Source of the DNA: Paraburkholderia polaris
GTDB taxonomy: Bacteria; Pseudomonadota; Gammaproteobacteria; Burkholderiales; Burkholderiaceae
NCBI RefSeq assembly: GCF_012927345.1
Contig: NZ_JABBGJ010000054.1
Span: forward strand, 1 to 64,000
Direction of reading: 5' to 3'
DNA: 64,000 nucleotides
Part shown: positions 19,374 to 27,803 of the stretch, one piece after another
Position numbering within the stretch: position 1 is the stretch's first letter
Layout of the letters: every line of letters begins with the position of its first letter
Made by a program: the position numbers and the translations under genes
Notes under the pieces: generated by a model
The model's database searches: none
The model's input: only the letters and a program-made list of their open reading frames with translations
What the model was told of the DNA's origin: nothing

Positions 19374-19403
19374 TTGAAACCAGGTTAGAAACCGGTTTCT
19401 AAT
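19374..19403 (+). promoter_or_regulatory. candidate promoter and 18-bp operator for the TetR–fad cluster
   Basis: A TTGAAA (-35-like, 19374-19379) is followed at 17-18 bp by TTCTAAT (-10-like). The spacer and -10 are covered by the perfect palindrome TTAGAAACCGGTTTCTAA (19385-19402). The core GAAAC-CG-GTTTC resembles sites known for fatty-acid-responsive TetR regulators such as PsrA. Autoregulation by the adjacent TetR protein is inferred. No second copy is visible before the acyl-CoA dehydrogenase gene. Confidence 0.65.
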
Positions 19404-19488
19404 AAAGTCCTTGTTTCGCGGACGGTCGCACACAATAATAGTACGGCCGTTCGATTTTATTTCGGTCACATTAGAACGGTAAAAAGCT

Positions 19489-20088
19489 ATGCGAAAAGGC
19501 GAACAAACACGAGTCGCGATTCTCGAAGCAGCACTTGATCTGGCAAGCCGCGACGGACTGGAAGGTCTGACGATTGGGTTGCTGGCCGAGCGCATGCAGA
19601 TGAGCAAAAGCGGTGTGTTCGCGCATTTCGGGTCGCGCGAAGATTTGCAGGTCGAAGTCGTGCGCGAATATCACCGTCGTTTCGAAGACGAGGTGTTTTT
19701 CCCGAGTTTGCGTGAGCCTCGTGGATTGCCGCGCTTGCGCGCGATGATCTCCCGCTGGATTGAGAAACGCATTCAGGAAGTCACTACTGGGTGCATCTAC
19801 ATCAGCGGCGCGGTCGAGTATGACGACCGCGGAGACAACCCGGTGCGCGAGCAACTGGTGTCGAGCGTGACGATCTGGCGTGCCGCGCTCACTCGTGCCA
19901 TTTCGCAGGCGATGGAAGAAGGGCATCTGCGCGCCGATACCGATCCGCAGCTGATGCTGTTCGAACTGTACAGCGTCACGCTCGGCCTGCATCACGACGC
20001 GCGCTTTCTGCACTTGCCGGATGCAGTGCGTCTTACGTGGGCCGCGCTGGAAAAATTGATTGTTTCGTATCAGAGCGAAAGCCGTTAG
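19489..20088 (+). CDS. TetR/AcrR family regulator of the fad cluster
   Basis: The 199-residue protein starts with a TetR helix-turn-helix: RVAILEAALDLASRDGLEGLTIGLLAERMQMSKSGVFAHFGSREDLQVEVV (about 8-58). The C-terminal ligand domain contains PRLRAMISRWIEKRIQEVTTGCIYISGAVEYDDR. It is the first gene of a same-strand run with acyl-CoA dehydrogenase, dehydrogenase/hydratase, thiolase and crotonase, so a repressor of fatty-acid oxidation sensing an acyl-CoA is the likely role. It is not closely similar to PsrA or FadR as I recall them, so I give no symbol. A perfect palindrome lies about 90 bp upstream. Confidence 0.88.
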   Translation: MRKGEQTRVAILEAALDLASRDGLEGLTIGLLAERMQMSKSGVFAHFGSREDLQVEVVREYHRRFEDEVFFPSLREPRGLPRLRAMISRWIEKRIQEVTTGCIYISGAVEYDDRGDNPVREQLVSSVTIWRAALTRAISQAMEEGHLRADTDPQLMLFELYSVTLGLHHDARFLHLPDAVRLTWAALEKLIVSYQSESR

Positions 20089-20187
20089 CAACGCCGTCGA
20101 ACTTATACAGATTCAGCGGCGCTGAAAGATCCGATCCACGGACTCAGCTAACAGCCTGGCTCCTTGTCAAACTTGGGAGAGAGAGTC

Positions 20188-21975
20188 ATGGGACAGTACG
20201 CCGCGCCGCTGCGCGACATGCAATTCGTTTTGCACGAGCTGCTTAACGTCGAAGCCGAGATCAAGCAGATGCCGAAGCACGCGGATCTCGATGCGGACAC
20301 GATCAACGCCGTGCTCGAAGAGGCCGGCAAGTTCTGCTCTGAAGTGCTGTTCCCGCTCAATCACAGCGGCGACCAGGAAGGCTGCACGTACGCCGGCGAC
20401 GGCGTCGTGACCACGCCGAAGGGATTCAAGGAAGCCTATAAGCAATATGTGGAAGCCGGTTGGCCGGCACTCGGCTGCGATCCGGAATACGGTGGCCAGG
20501 GCCTGCCCGCGTTCGTCAACAACGCGCTGTATGAAATGCTGAACTCGGCGAACCAGGCGTGGACGATGTACCCGGGCCTGTCGCATGGCGCGTACGAATG
20601 TCTGCACGCGCATGGCACGCCGGAACTGCAGCAGCGTTACCTGCCGAAGCTGGTCGCGGGCGTCTGGACCGGCACGATGTGTCTGACCGAGCCGCATTGC
20701 GGCACCGACCTCGGCATCCTGCGCACCAAGGCCGAACCGAATAGCGACGGCTCGTACGCGATCAGCGGCACGAAGATTTTCATCTCCAGCGGCGAACACG
20801 ATCTCGCAGAGAACATCGTTCACCTGGTGCTCGCGCGTCTGCCGGGCGCACCGAATGGCACCAAGGGCATTTCGCTTTTCATCGTGCCGAAGTTCATCCC
20901 GAACGAAGCGGGCGAACCGGGCGAGCGCAACGGCGTGAAGTGCGGCTCCATCGAACACAAGATGGGCATTCACGGCAACGCAACCTGCGTGATCAATCTC
21001 GACAACGCGAAGGGCTGGCTGGTCGGTGAGCCGAACAAGGGCTTGAACGCGATGTTCGTGATGATGAACGCCGCGCGTCTGGGTGTCGGCATGCAGAGCC
21101 TGGGTCTGACCGAAGTCGGTTACCAGAACTCGCTGGTGTACGCGAAAGAGCGTCTGCAAATGCGTTCGCTGACGGGCCCGAAGGCGCCGGAAAAAGCCGC
21201 TGATCCGATCATCGTCCACCCGGACGTGCGCCGCATGCTGCTCACGCAGAAGGCCTACGCCGAAGGCGCGCGCGCGTTCTCGTACTGGTCCGCGCTGCAC
21301 ATCGACAAGGAACTGTCGCACGCCGACGAATCGGTGCGTAAAGAAGCTGCTGACCTCGTCGCGCTGCTCACGCCGATCCTGAAGGCATTCCTCTCGGACA
21401 ACGCGTTCGAGAGTACCAACCATGCCATGCAAATTTATGGCGGCCACGGCTTCATCGCCGAGTGGGGCATGGAGCAATACGTGCGCGACGCGCGTATCAA
21501 CATGATCTACGAAGGCACCAACGCGATTCAGGCGCTCGACCTGCTCGGCCGCAAGATTCTCGGCGACATGGGCGCGAAGATGAAGAAATTCGGCAAGCTC
21601 GTGTCGGAGTTCGTCGAAGCCGAAGGCGTGAAGCCGGAAATGCAGGAGTTCATCAACCCGCTCGCCGACATCGGCGAAAAGGTGCAGAAGCTGACGATGG
21701 AAATCGGCATGAAGGCCATGCAGAACCCGGACGAAGTCGGCGCCGCCGCCGTGCCGTATCTGCGCACCGTCGGCCATCTGGTGTTCTCGTACTTCTGGGC
21801 GCGCATGGCACGTATCGCGCTGGACAATGAAGCATCGGGCGACCCGTTCTACAAGGCGAAGCTCGCTACCGCACGCTTCTACTTCGCGAAACTGCTGCCG
21901 GAAACGGCCATGACGATCCGTCAGGCGCGCGCCGGTTCGAAGTCGATGATGGACGTCGAAGAGTCCCTGTTCTAA
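20188..21975 (+). CDS. acyl-CoA dehydrogenase (FadE-type, with C-terminal extension)
   Basis: The 595-residue flavoenzyme catalyses the first step of beta-oxidation, an alpha,beta-dehydrogenation of acyl-CoA. It shows the FAD/substrate motif MCLTEPHCGTDLGILRTKAEP (about 166), GTKIFISSGEH, and the catalytic-Glu loop in INMIYEGTNAIQALDLLGRKIL (about 440). An extra C-terminal acyl-CoA dehydrogenase-related domain (about 470-595) makes it longer than the usual 380-residue enzymes and places it with the DmdC/FadE5-like group. The start MGQYAAPLRD follows a GGGAGAGAG stretch. Chain-length preference cannot be read. It lies 99 bp after the TetR gene. Confidence 0.92.
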   Translation: MGQYAAPLRDMQFVLHELLNVEAEIKQMPKHADLDADTINAVLEEAGKFCSEVLFPLNHSGDQEGCTYAGDGVVTTPKGFKEAYKQYVEAGWPALGCDPEYGGQGLPAFVNNALYEMLNSANQAWTMYPGLSHGAYECLHAHGTPELQQRYLPKLVAGVWTGTMCLTEPHCGTDLGILRTKAEPNSDGSYAISGTKIFISSGEHDLAENIVHLVLARLPGAPNGTKGISLFIVPKFIPNEAGEPGERNGVKCGSIEHKMGIHGNATCVINLDNAKGWLVGEPNKGLNAMFVMMNAARLGVGMQSLGLTEVGYQNSLVYAKERLQMRSLTGPKAPEKAADPIIVHPDVRRMLLTQKAYAEGARAFSYWSALHIDKELSHADESVRKEAADLVALLTPILKAFLSDNAFESTNHAMQIYGGHGFIAEWGMEQYVRDARINMIYEGTNAIQALDLLGRKILGDMGAKMKKFGKLVSEFVEAEGVKPEMQEFINPLADIGEKVQKLTMEIGMKAMQNPDEVGAAAVPYLRTVGHLVFSYFWARMARIALDNEASGDPFYKAKLATARFYFAKLLPETAMTIRQARAGSKSMMDVEESLF

Positions 21976-22079
21976 AGCCACATCACGGCAAGCGCCACGC
22001 GCTTTAAAACGCGTGGCGCTGCCGCCAGCCACACATCGCGAAAAATACGCGACATCGCATAACTCCCCGGAGGAACGAC

Positions 22080-24515
22080 GTGAGCAATCTGATCATTCGC
22101 AAGGTAGCCGTGCTCGGCGCCGGCGTGATGGGCGCGCAGATCGCAGCGCACCTGATCAACGCCAAGGTGCCCGTGCTGCTGTTCGATCTTCCCGCAAAGG
22201 AAGGCCCGAAAAACGCGATCGCGCTGAAGGCGATCGAGAATCTGAAGAAGCTGTCGCCCGCGCCGTTCGGCGTGAAGGACGACGCGCAATACATCCAGCC
22301 CGCGAACTACGACGACGACATCGAGAAGCTCGCCGAGTGCGACCTCGTGATCGAAGCGATCGCCGAACGCATGGACTGGAAGCACGACCTGTACAAGAAG
22401 GTATCGCCGCACATCGCGCCGAATGCGATCTTCGCGACCAACACGTCGGGTCTGTCGATCACCGAACTGTCGAACGGTTTCTCGGATGAACTGAAGGCGC
22501 GCTTTTGCGGCGTGCACTTCTTCAATCCGCCGCGCTACATGCATCTGGTCGAACTGATCCCGACCGCGACGACGCGACCGGAAATCCTCGATCAACTCGA
22601 ATCGTTCCTGACGAGTGTGGTCGGCAAGGGGGTTGTGCGGGCGAAAGACACGCCGAACTTCATCGCCAACCGCGTCGGTATTTTCTCGATCCTCGCCGTC
22701 ATCACCGAAGCCGCGAAGTTCGGCCTGCGTTTCGACGAAGTGGATGACCTGACGGGCTCCCGTCTGGGTCGCGCGAAGTCCGCAACGTTCCGTACGGCTG
22801 ATGTGGTCGGTCTCGACACAATGGCGCATGTCATCAAGACGATGCAGGACACTTTGAAGGACGACCCGTTCTTCCCGGTCTACGAAACGCCGGCTGTGCT
22901 GGCTGAACTCGTGAAGAAGGGCGCACTAGGTCAGAAGACCGGCGGCGGCTTCTACAAGAAGGAAGGCAAGGCGATCAAGGTGCTCGACCCGAAGACGGGC
23001 GGGTACGTTGACGGCGGCGCGAAAGCGGACGAACTGGTCGGCCGCATTCTGAAGCGCCCGCCGGCAGAACGTCTGAAGCTGCTGCGCGAATCGGAGCATC
23101 CGCAAGCGCAATTCCTGTGGTCGATTTTCCGCGACGTGTATCACTACATCGGCGTGCATCTGGAATCGATCGCTGACAACGCGCGCGACGTCGATCTGGC
23201 AATCCGCTGGGGCTTCGGCTGGAACGAAGGCCCGTTCGAAGGCTGGCAGACGGCCGGCTGGAAGCAGGTCGCCGAATGGGTGCAGGAAGACATCGCGGCA
23301 GGCAAGGCGCTGTCGAACGTGCCGCTGCCGTCGTGGGTGCTGGAAGGTCCGGTGGCTGAAAAGGGTGGCGTGCATACGAACGAAGGTTCGTGGTCGCCGG
23401 CTTCGAAGACTTTTGTGCCGCGCTCGTCGCTGTCGGTCTACGACAAGCAGGTGTTCCGCGCACCGCTGGTCGGCGAAACCTCGGCTGATCCGAAGACCTA
23501 CGGCAAGACGCTGTTCGAAACCGACGCCGTGCGCGCGTGGGTCGACGACCGTGCAGGCGAGAACGACGTCCTGATCGTATCGTTCAAGAGCAAGATGAAC
23601 ACGATCGGACCGTCGGTGATCGACGGTCTGACGCAAGCCATCGAACTGGCCGAGAAGGACTACAAGGGTCTGGTCGTGTGGCAGCCGACGTCGCTGAAAC
23701 TCGGCACGCCGGGCGGCCCGTTCTCCGCAGGTGCCAATCTCGAAGAAGCCATGCCCGCGTTCATGATGGGCGGCGCGAAGGGCATCGAGCCGTTCGTGAA
23801 GAAATTCCAGCAAGGGATGCTGCGCGTGAAGTACGCGAGCGTGCCGGTCATCTCGGCTGTGTCGGGCATCGCGCTCGGCGGCGGCTGCGAGCTGGCGCTG
23901 CATAGCGCGAAGCGTGTCGCGCACATCGAAAGCTACATCGGTCTGGTGGAAGTCGGCGTGGGCCTCGTGCCGGCGGGCGGCGGTCTGAAGGAAGCGGCAC
24001 TGCGCGCAGCGGAAGCCGCAACCGCGGCCGGCGCGACCAACGACCTGCTGAAGTTTGTGCAGAAGTCGTTCGAAAACGCGGCGATGGCGAAGGTCTCGGC
24101 CTCGGCACTCGACGCCCGCGCGATGGGCTATCTGAAGCCGTCCGACACGATCGTCTTCAACGTGTTCGAACTGCTCGACATCGCGAAGAAGGAAGCGCGC
24201 GCGCTGTCCGCCGCGGGTTACCGTCCGCCGCTGCGGGTCACGCAAGTGCCGGTGGCGGGCCGCTCGGCGATTGCGACCATCAAGGCATCGCTCGTCAACA
24301 TGCGCGACGGCCGTTTCATCAGCGAGCACGATTTCCTGATCGCCAGCCGCATCGCGGAAGCGGTGTGCGGCGGTGACGTGGAAGCGGGCAGCCTCGTCGA
24401 CGAAGAATGGCTGCTCAAACTTGAGCGTCAGGCGTTCGTCGATCTGCTCGGCACGCAAAAGACGCAGGAACGGATCATGGGCATGCTGCAGACCGGCAAG
24501 CCGGTACGCAACTAA
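22080..24515 (+). CDS. 3-hydroxyacyl-CoA dehydrogenase / enoyl-CoA hydratase fusion (dehydrogenase-first order)
   Basis: The 811-residue protein performs the second and third reactions of beta-oxidation. The NAD-binding dehydrogenase domain comes first (IRKVAVLGAGVMGAQIAAHL, about residues 5-24; HFFNPPRYMHLVELIPT), then the dehydrogenase C-terminal repeats. An enoyl-CoA hydratase/isomerase domain comes last (about 510-720, with SAVSGIALGGGCELALHSAKRVAHIES and GVGLVPAGGG). E. coli FadB has the opposite order, so this is the FadN-like arrangement. The start is GTG at 22080 with a clear GGAGG at 22069-22073. It follows the acyl-CoA dehydrogenase by 104 bp. Confidence 0.93.
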   Translation: MSNLIIRKVAVLGAGVMGAQIAAHLINAKVPVLLFDLPAKEGPKNAIALKAIENLKKLSPAPFGVKDDAQYIQPANYDDDIEKLAECDLVIEAIAERMDWKHDLYKKVSPHIAPNAIFATNTSGLSITELSNGFSDELKARFCGVHFFNPPRYMHLVELIPTATTRPEILDQLESFLTSVVGKGVVRAKDTPNFIANRVGIFSILAVITEAAKFGLRFDEVDDLTGSRLGRAKSATFRTADVVGLDTMAHVIKTMQDTLKDDPFFPVYETPAVLAELVKKGALGQKTGGGFYKKEGKAIKVLDPKTGGYVDGGAKADELVGRILKRPPAERLKLLRESEHPQAQFLWSIFRDVYHYIGVHLESIADNARDVDLAIRWGFGWNEGPFEGWQTAGWKQVAEWVQEDIAAGKALSNVPLPSWVLEGPVAEKGGVHTNEGSWSPASKTFVPRSSLSVYDKQVFRAPLVGETSADPKTYGKTLFETDAVRAWVDDRAGENDVLIVSFKSKMNTIGPSVIDGLTQAIELAEKDYKGLVVWQPTSLKLGTPGGPFSAGANLEEAMPAFMMGGAKGIEPFVKKFQQGMLRVKYASVPVISAVSGIALGGGCELALHSAKRVAHIESYIGLVEVGVGLVPAGGGLKEAALRAAEAATAAGATNDLLKFVQKSFENAAMAKVSASALDARAMGYLKPSDTIVFNVFELLDIAKKEARALSAAGYRPPLRVTQVPVAGRSAIATIKASLVNMRDGRFISEHDFLIASRIAEAVCGGDVEAGSLVDEEWLLKLERQAFVDLLGTQKTQERIMGMLQTGKPVRN

Positions 24516-24525
24516 CGCAGCGAGC

Positions 24526-24634
24526 GACCGCAATAAATTGCATGGGGCCAGAGTAAGTGCTGAAGCGCCAACTCTGGCCGACCGCAACGAGACTGCATGG
24601 GACGGGAGTAGACGCTAAAGCGCTAACTCCCGTC
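24526..24634 (+). repeat. two tandem structured units (paired hairpins) before the thiolase gene
   Basis: Two units with a 54-55 bp period each begin GACCGCAA (24526 and 24580), continue TGCATGGG (24539 and 24594) and end in a hairpin. Unit 1 pairs GGCCAGAGT (24546-24554) with ACTCTGGCC (24571-24579). Unit 2 pairs GACGGGAGT (24601-24609) with ACTCCCGTC (24626-24634). Each has an inner GC stem with a TGAA or TAAA loop. The arms differ between units but remain fully paired, which argues for a selected RNA or DNA structure. The thiolase RBS (GGAG, 24641-24644) starts 7 nt after unit 2. Confidence 0.8.
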
Positions 24635-24650
24635 GACATAGGAGCTTTAA

Positions 24651-25850
24651 ATGACAAAGCAATTGCAAGACGCATACATCGTCGCCGCGAGCCGCACGCC
24701 GATCGGCAAGGCGCCGCGCGGGATGTTCAAGAACACGCGCCCGGACGAACTGCTGGTGCACGCGATCAAGTCGGCCGTGGCGCAAGTGCCCGGCCTCGAT
24801 ACGAAAGTGATCGAAGACGCCATCATCGGCTGTGCGATTCCGGAAGCCGAACAAGGCCTGAATGTTGCGCGGATGGGCGCGCTGTTGGCTGGCCTGCCGA
24901 ACACGGTGGGCGGCGTCACGGTGAACCGCTTCTGCGCTTCGGGCCTGACCGCACTGGCCATGGCGGCTGACCGCATTCGCGTCGGCGAATCGGACGCGAT
25001 GATCGCGGGCGGTTGTGAATCGATGAGCATGGTGCCGATGATGGGCAACAAGCCGTCGATGTCGCCGCATATCTTCGATCGCAACGAAGACATCGGCATC
25101 GCCTACGGCATGGGCCTGACGGCAGAGAAGGTCGCGGAACGCTGGAAGATCAGCCGCGAAGCACAGGACGCGTTCTCGGTCGAATCACACCGCCGTGCCA
25201 TCGCCGCGCAGCAAGCCGGTGAGTTCAACGACGAAATCGCCGCGTACACGATCACCGAGCGTTTCCCGGATCTCGCCACTGGCGAAGTACGGATCAAGAC
25301 GCGTGAAGTCGCGCTGGACGAGGGCCCGCGTGCGGAAACTTCGTTGGAAGGTCTGGCGAAACTGCGCGCGGTGTTCGCGAACAAGGGTTCGGTGACGGCG
25401 GGTAACAGCTCGCAGACGTCGGACGGCGCGGGCGCGTTGATCGTCGTGTCGGAAAAGATGCTGAAGGAATTCAACCTGACGCCGCTCGCCCGTTTCGTCA
25501 GCTTCGCCGTGCGCGGCGTGCCGCCGGAAATCATGGGTATCGGTCCGAAGGAAGCGATTCCGGCCGCGTTGAAGGCCGCCGGCCTGAAGATCGAGGACAT
25601 GGACTGGATCGAACTGAACGAAGCGTTCGCCGCGCAATCGCTGGCGGTGATTCAGGACCTCGGTCTCGATCCGTCGAAGATCAACCCGCTCGGCGGCGCG
25701 ATCGCACTCGGCCACCCGCTGGGTGCGACGGGCGCGATTCGTGCATCGACGGTTGTGCACGGCCTGCGCCGCCGCAACTTCAAGTACGGCATGGTGACGA
25801 TGTGCGTCGGCACCGGCATGGGTGCGGCGGGCATCATCGAACGTCTGTAA
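24651..25850 (+). CDS. fadA: acetyl-CoA C-acyltransferase (3-ketoacyl-CoA thiolase)
   Basis: The 399-residue thiolase cleaves 3-ketoacyl-CoA to acetyl-CoA and a shortened acyl-CoA. It has the nucleophile Cys in TVNRFCASGLTALAMAADRI (about residue 91), the His of GGAIALGHPLGATGA (about 350), and the general acid Cys of MCVGTGMGAAGI near the C terminus. The context with acyl-CoA dehydrogenase and the dehydrogenase/hydratase fusion fixes a degradative role over an acetoacetyl-CoA one. Translation starts at the ATG at 24651 behind a GGAG site and directly downstream of the two tandem hairpins. Confidence 0.92.
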   Translation: MTKQLQDAYIVAASRTPIGKAPRGMFKNTRPDELLVHAIKSAVAQVPGLDTKVIEDAIIGCAIPEAEQGLNVARMGALLAGLPNTVGGVTVNRFCASGLTALAMAADRIRVGESDAMIAGGCESMSMVPMMGNKPSMSPHIFDRNEDIGIAYGMGLTAEKVAERWKISREAQDAFSVESHRRAIAAQQAGEFNDEIAAYTITERFPDLATGEVRIKTREVALDEGPRAETSLEGLAKLRAVFANKGSVTAGNSSQTSDGAGALIVVSEKMLKEFNLTPLARFVSFAVRGVPPEIMGIGPKEAIPAALKAAGLKIEDMDWIELNEAFAAQSLAVIQDLGLDPSKINPLGGAIALGHPLGATGAIRASTVVHGLRRRNFKYGMVTMCVGTGMGAAGIIERL

Positions 25851-25918
25851 TCGTGTTTGCCATGGTCCCCGCGGCGGTCGCCGGAGCGATCCCTGCAGCG
25901 ATCCCCTAGGGACCGCGG

Positions 25919-25957
25919 AAACGGTTCGCAGGCCGCCTGGCTTGCGAACCGTTTTTT
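25919..25957 (+). terminator. Rho-independent terminator after the thiolase gene
   Basis: A 12-bp stem (25919-25930 with 25943-25954) is extended inward by GGCC/GGCT around GCCT, and is followed by T residues to 25957. It lies between the thiolase and crotonase genes, so the crotonase at 25988 either depends on read-through or has its own promoter. The 30 bp left to its start make a separate promoter between them unlikely. Confidence 0.9.
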
Positions 25958-25987
25958 CCATTCAGCAGCAACCAGGAGTACGAGGAG

Positions 25988-26758
25988 ATGACGATGGATA
26001 TTCTGGTCGAGCGCGCCGACGGCGTGCTGACGATTGCCTTCAACCGGCCCGACAAGAAAAACGCGATCACGGCCGCGATGTACCAGACGATGGCCGATGC
26101 ACTGGTCGAAGCGCACGGCGATACATCGATTCGGGCGATTCTGATTCGCGGCAGTGCCGGTATCTTCAGCGCCGGCAACGATCTCGAAGACTTCATGAAG
26201 ACGCCGCCAGGCGGCGAAAACTCGCCGGTATTCCAGTTCCTGCGAGCCATCAGTTCGGCGGAAAAGCCGGTGGTGGCGTCGGTGGCGGGGCCGGCAGTCG
26301 GCATCGGTACGACGCTCCTGCTGCACTGCGATCTGGTCTATGCCGCGAATACGGCGAGCTTTTCGCTGCCGTTCACGCAGCTTGGGCTGTGTCCGGAAGC
26401 GGCCTCGAGTTTGCTGTTGCAGCGCGTGGCCGGTTATCAGGCGGCGGCGGAAAAGCTGCTGCTCGGCGAAGCATTCGACGCCACCGAAGCGCAACGCATG
26501 GGCTTTGTGAATCGCGTGTTGCCCGCGGCTGAAGTCGAAGCATTCGCGGCCGCGCAAGCAGCGAAGCTGGCAGCGCTGCCGGCGTCGTCGCTGCGGGTGA
26601 CGAAGAGTCTGATGAAGCGTGCGAGCCAGCAGGAACTGCAAACGCAGATAACGGAGGAAGCGGTGCACTTCGGCAAGATGCTGCTCGCGCCGGAAGCACG
26701 CGAGGCGTTCAAGGCGTTCTTCGAGAAGCGCAAGCCGGACTTCCGCCAGTTCGACTGA
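25988..26758 (+). CDS. enoyl-CoA hydratase/isomerase family (crotonase) protein
   Basis: The 256-residue crotonase-fold protein carries oxyanion-hole segments NRPDKKNAITAAMYQTM (about 18-34) and SAGNDLEDFMKTPPG, plus VAGPAVGIGTTLLLHCDLVYAANTASFSLPFTQLGLCPEAASSLLL (about 98-143). The position of the classical second Glu reads GLCPEAASS. The sequence resembles enoyl-CoA isomerase or hydratase types that act in beta-oxidation of unsaturated chains. It closes the fad cluster, 137 bp after the thiolase and beyond a terminator. ATG codons at 25988 and 25994 are both possible starts. The exact substrate is uncertain. Confidence 0.85.
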   Translation: MTMDILVERADGVLTIAFNRPDKKNAITAAMYQTMADALVEAHGDTSIRAILIRGSAGIFSAGNDLEDFMKTPPGGENSPVFQFLRAISSAEKPVVASVAGPAVGIGTTLLLHCDLVYAANTASFSLPFTQLGLCPEAASSLLLQRVAGYQAAAEKLLLGEAFDATEAQRMGFVNRVLPAAEVEAFAAAQAAKLAALPASSLRVTKSLMKRASQQELQTQITEEAVHFGKMLLAPEAREAFKAFFEKRKPDFRQFD

Positions 26759-26765
26759 GTCGGCT

Positions 26766-26805
26766 GCGTTCAGGCGCCTGAAAATACCGCAGGCGCCTGG
26801 AACGC
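26766..26805. terminator. long hairpin between convergent crotonase and fdhD genes
   Basis: GCGTTCAGGCGCCTG (26766-26780) pairs with CAGGCGCCTGGAACGC (26790-26805), with one bulged base. It occupies the 47-bp gap between the two stop codons. There is no T-run, so it could be a Rho-independent-like stop on both strands or an mRNA 3'-end stabiliser. The pairing is certain, the function is not. Confidence 0.5.
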
Positions 26806-27645
26806 TCAAGGTTGCGTCGGCTGCAAGGTGTCGTAGTCGACATAGCTGGTTTCCCGGCAGAAGCTGACAAGCCGTACGCCCGCTTTGCGGGCAATCGCAA
26901 TCGCCAGCGACGACGGCGCCGAAATCGTCGCGACCATCGGCACGTCGACACGCGCCGCTTTGCGCACCAGCTCGTAGCTGGCGCGGCTCGACAGAAACAC
27001 AAAACCTTCTCGGGTATCCGCGCGATCGAGCACCAGCTGGCCGATCAACTTGTCGAGCGCGTTGTGACGGCCGACGTCTTCGAACGCGTAGCGAATCGCG
27101 CCTGCCGCATCGCACCATGCGGCGGCGTGCAGGCCGCCGGTCAGACGCGTCAGCGCCTGGTGTTCCGGCAACTCACGCGCGGCGCGAGCAATCGCATCTG
27201 GCGCGAGCCGTTGCAGAAAGCCGGTGTCGGGCACTCGCTCCGGTTTCAGATCCAGCAGATCGATGCTTTCAATCCCGCATACACCGCAGCCGGTACGCCC
27301 GGCGAGCGCCCGACGCTTTTCCTTCAGCGCGACGAAAGCCTGCTGCACCACCTTCAATTGCACTTGGGCATGCGGCAATTCGTCATCGTCGTGCAGCTCG
27401 ACCTCGATGTCCTGGATGTCGCTGCCGCGTTCCACGATCCCTTCCGAAATCGCAAAACCGACTGCAAACGCTTCCAGATCGCGCGGCGTACACATCATCA
27501 CCGCGTGCGAGATGCCGTTGAAGACGAGCGCCACCGGCCACTCCTGACCGACGTGATCAGTGACGGTTTCGACCGCTGCGCCGCGATGCCGGTGCACCTG
27601 GCGTTCCACCGCGCCCGGCTGCCCTGCTGTTTCCAGTTCGTTCAA
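26806..27645 (-). CDS. fdhD: formate dehydrogenase accessory sulfurtransferase FdhD
   Basis: FdhD moves sulfur from IscS to the molybdenum cofactor of formate dehydrogenase. The 279-residue protein has the two-cysteine loop RTGCGVCGIESID (about 125-137), MMCTPRDLEAFAVGFAISEGIV, the GGLHAAAW motif and FEDVGRHNALDKLIGQLVL. All are typical of active FdhD. No formate dehydrogenase subunit is encoded in this window, so its client lies elsewhere. It is divergent from the nitrate-reductase-associated gene at 27804, with 158 bp between starts. Confidence 0.95.
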   Translation of the reverse strand: MNELETAGQPGAVERQVHRHRGAAVETVTDHVGQEWPVALVFNGISHAVMMCTPRDLEAFAVGFAISEGIVERGSDIQDIEVELHDDDELPHAQVQLKVVQQAFVALKEKRRALAGRTGCGVCGIESIDLLDLKPERVPDTGFLQRLAPDAIARAARELPEHQALTRLTGGLHAAAWCDAAGAIRYAFEDVGRHNALDKLIGQLVLDRADTREGFVFLSSRASYELVRKAARVDVPMVATISAPSSLAIAIARKAGVRLVSFCRETSYVDYDTLQPTQP

Positions 27646-27803
27646 GCTACTTCACTCCTTTCATGCTGCGCGCCTTTCTTCGGCTTGCAGCCTTGCCTGC
27701 CGGCGCGAAGCAGTGCCAGACCACGCCGCTATCGCGCGAATAAGGTTCTAAAATACCTCAAGCTGGGCTTGCGCGTTGCCCGTCACCAAAGAGGAATACT
27801 GTC

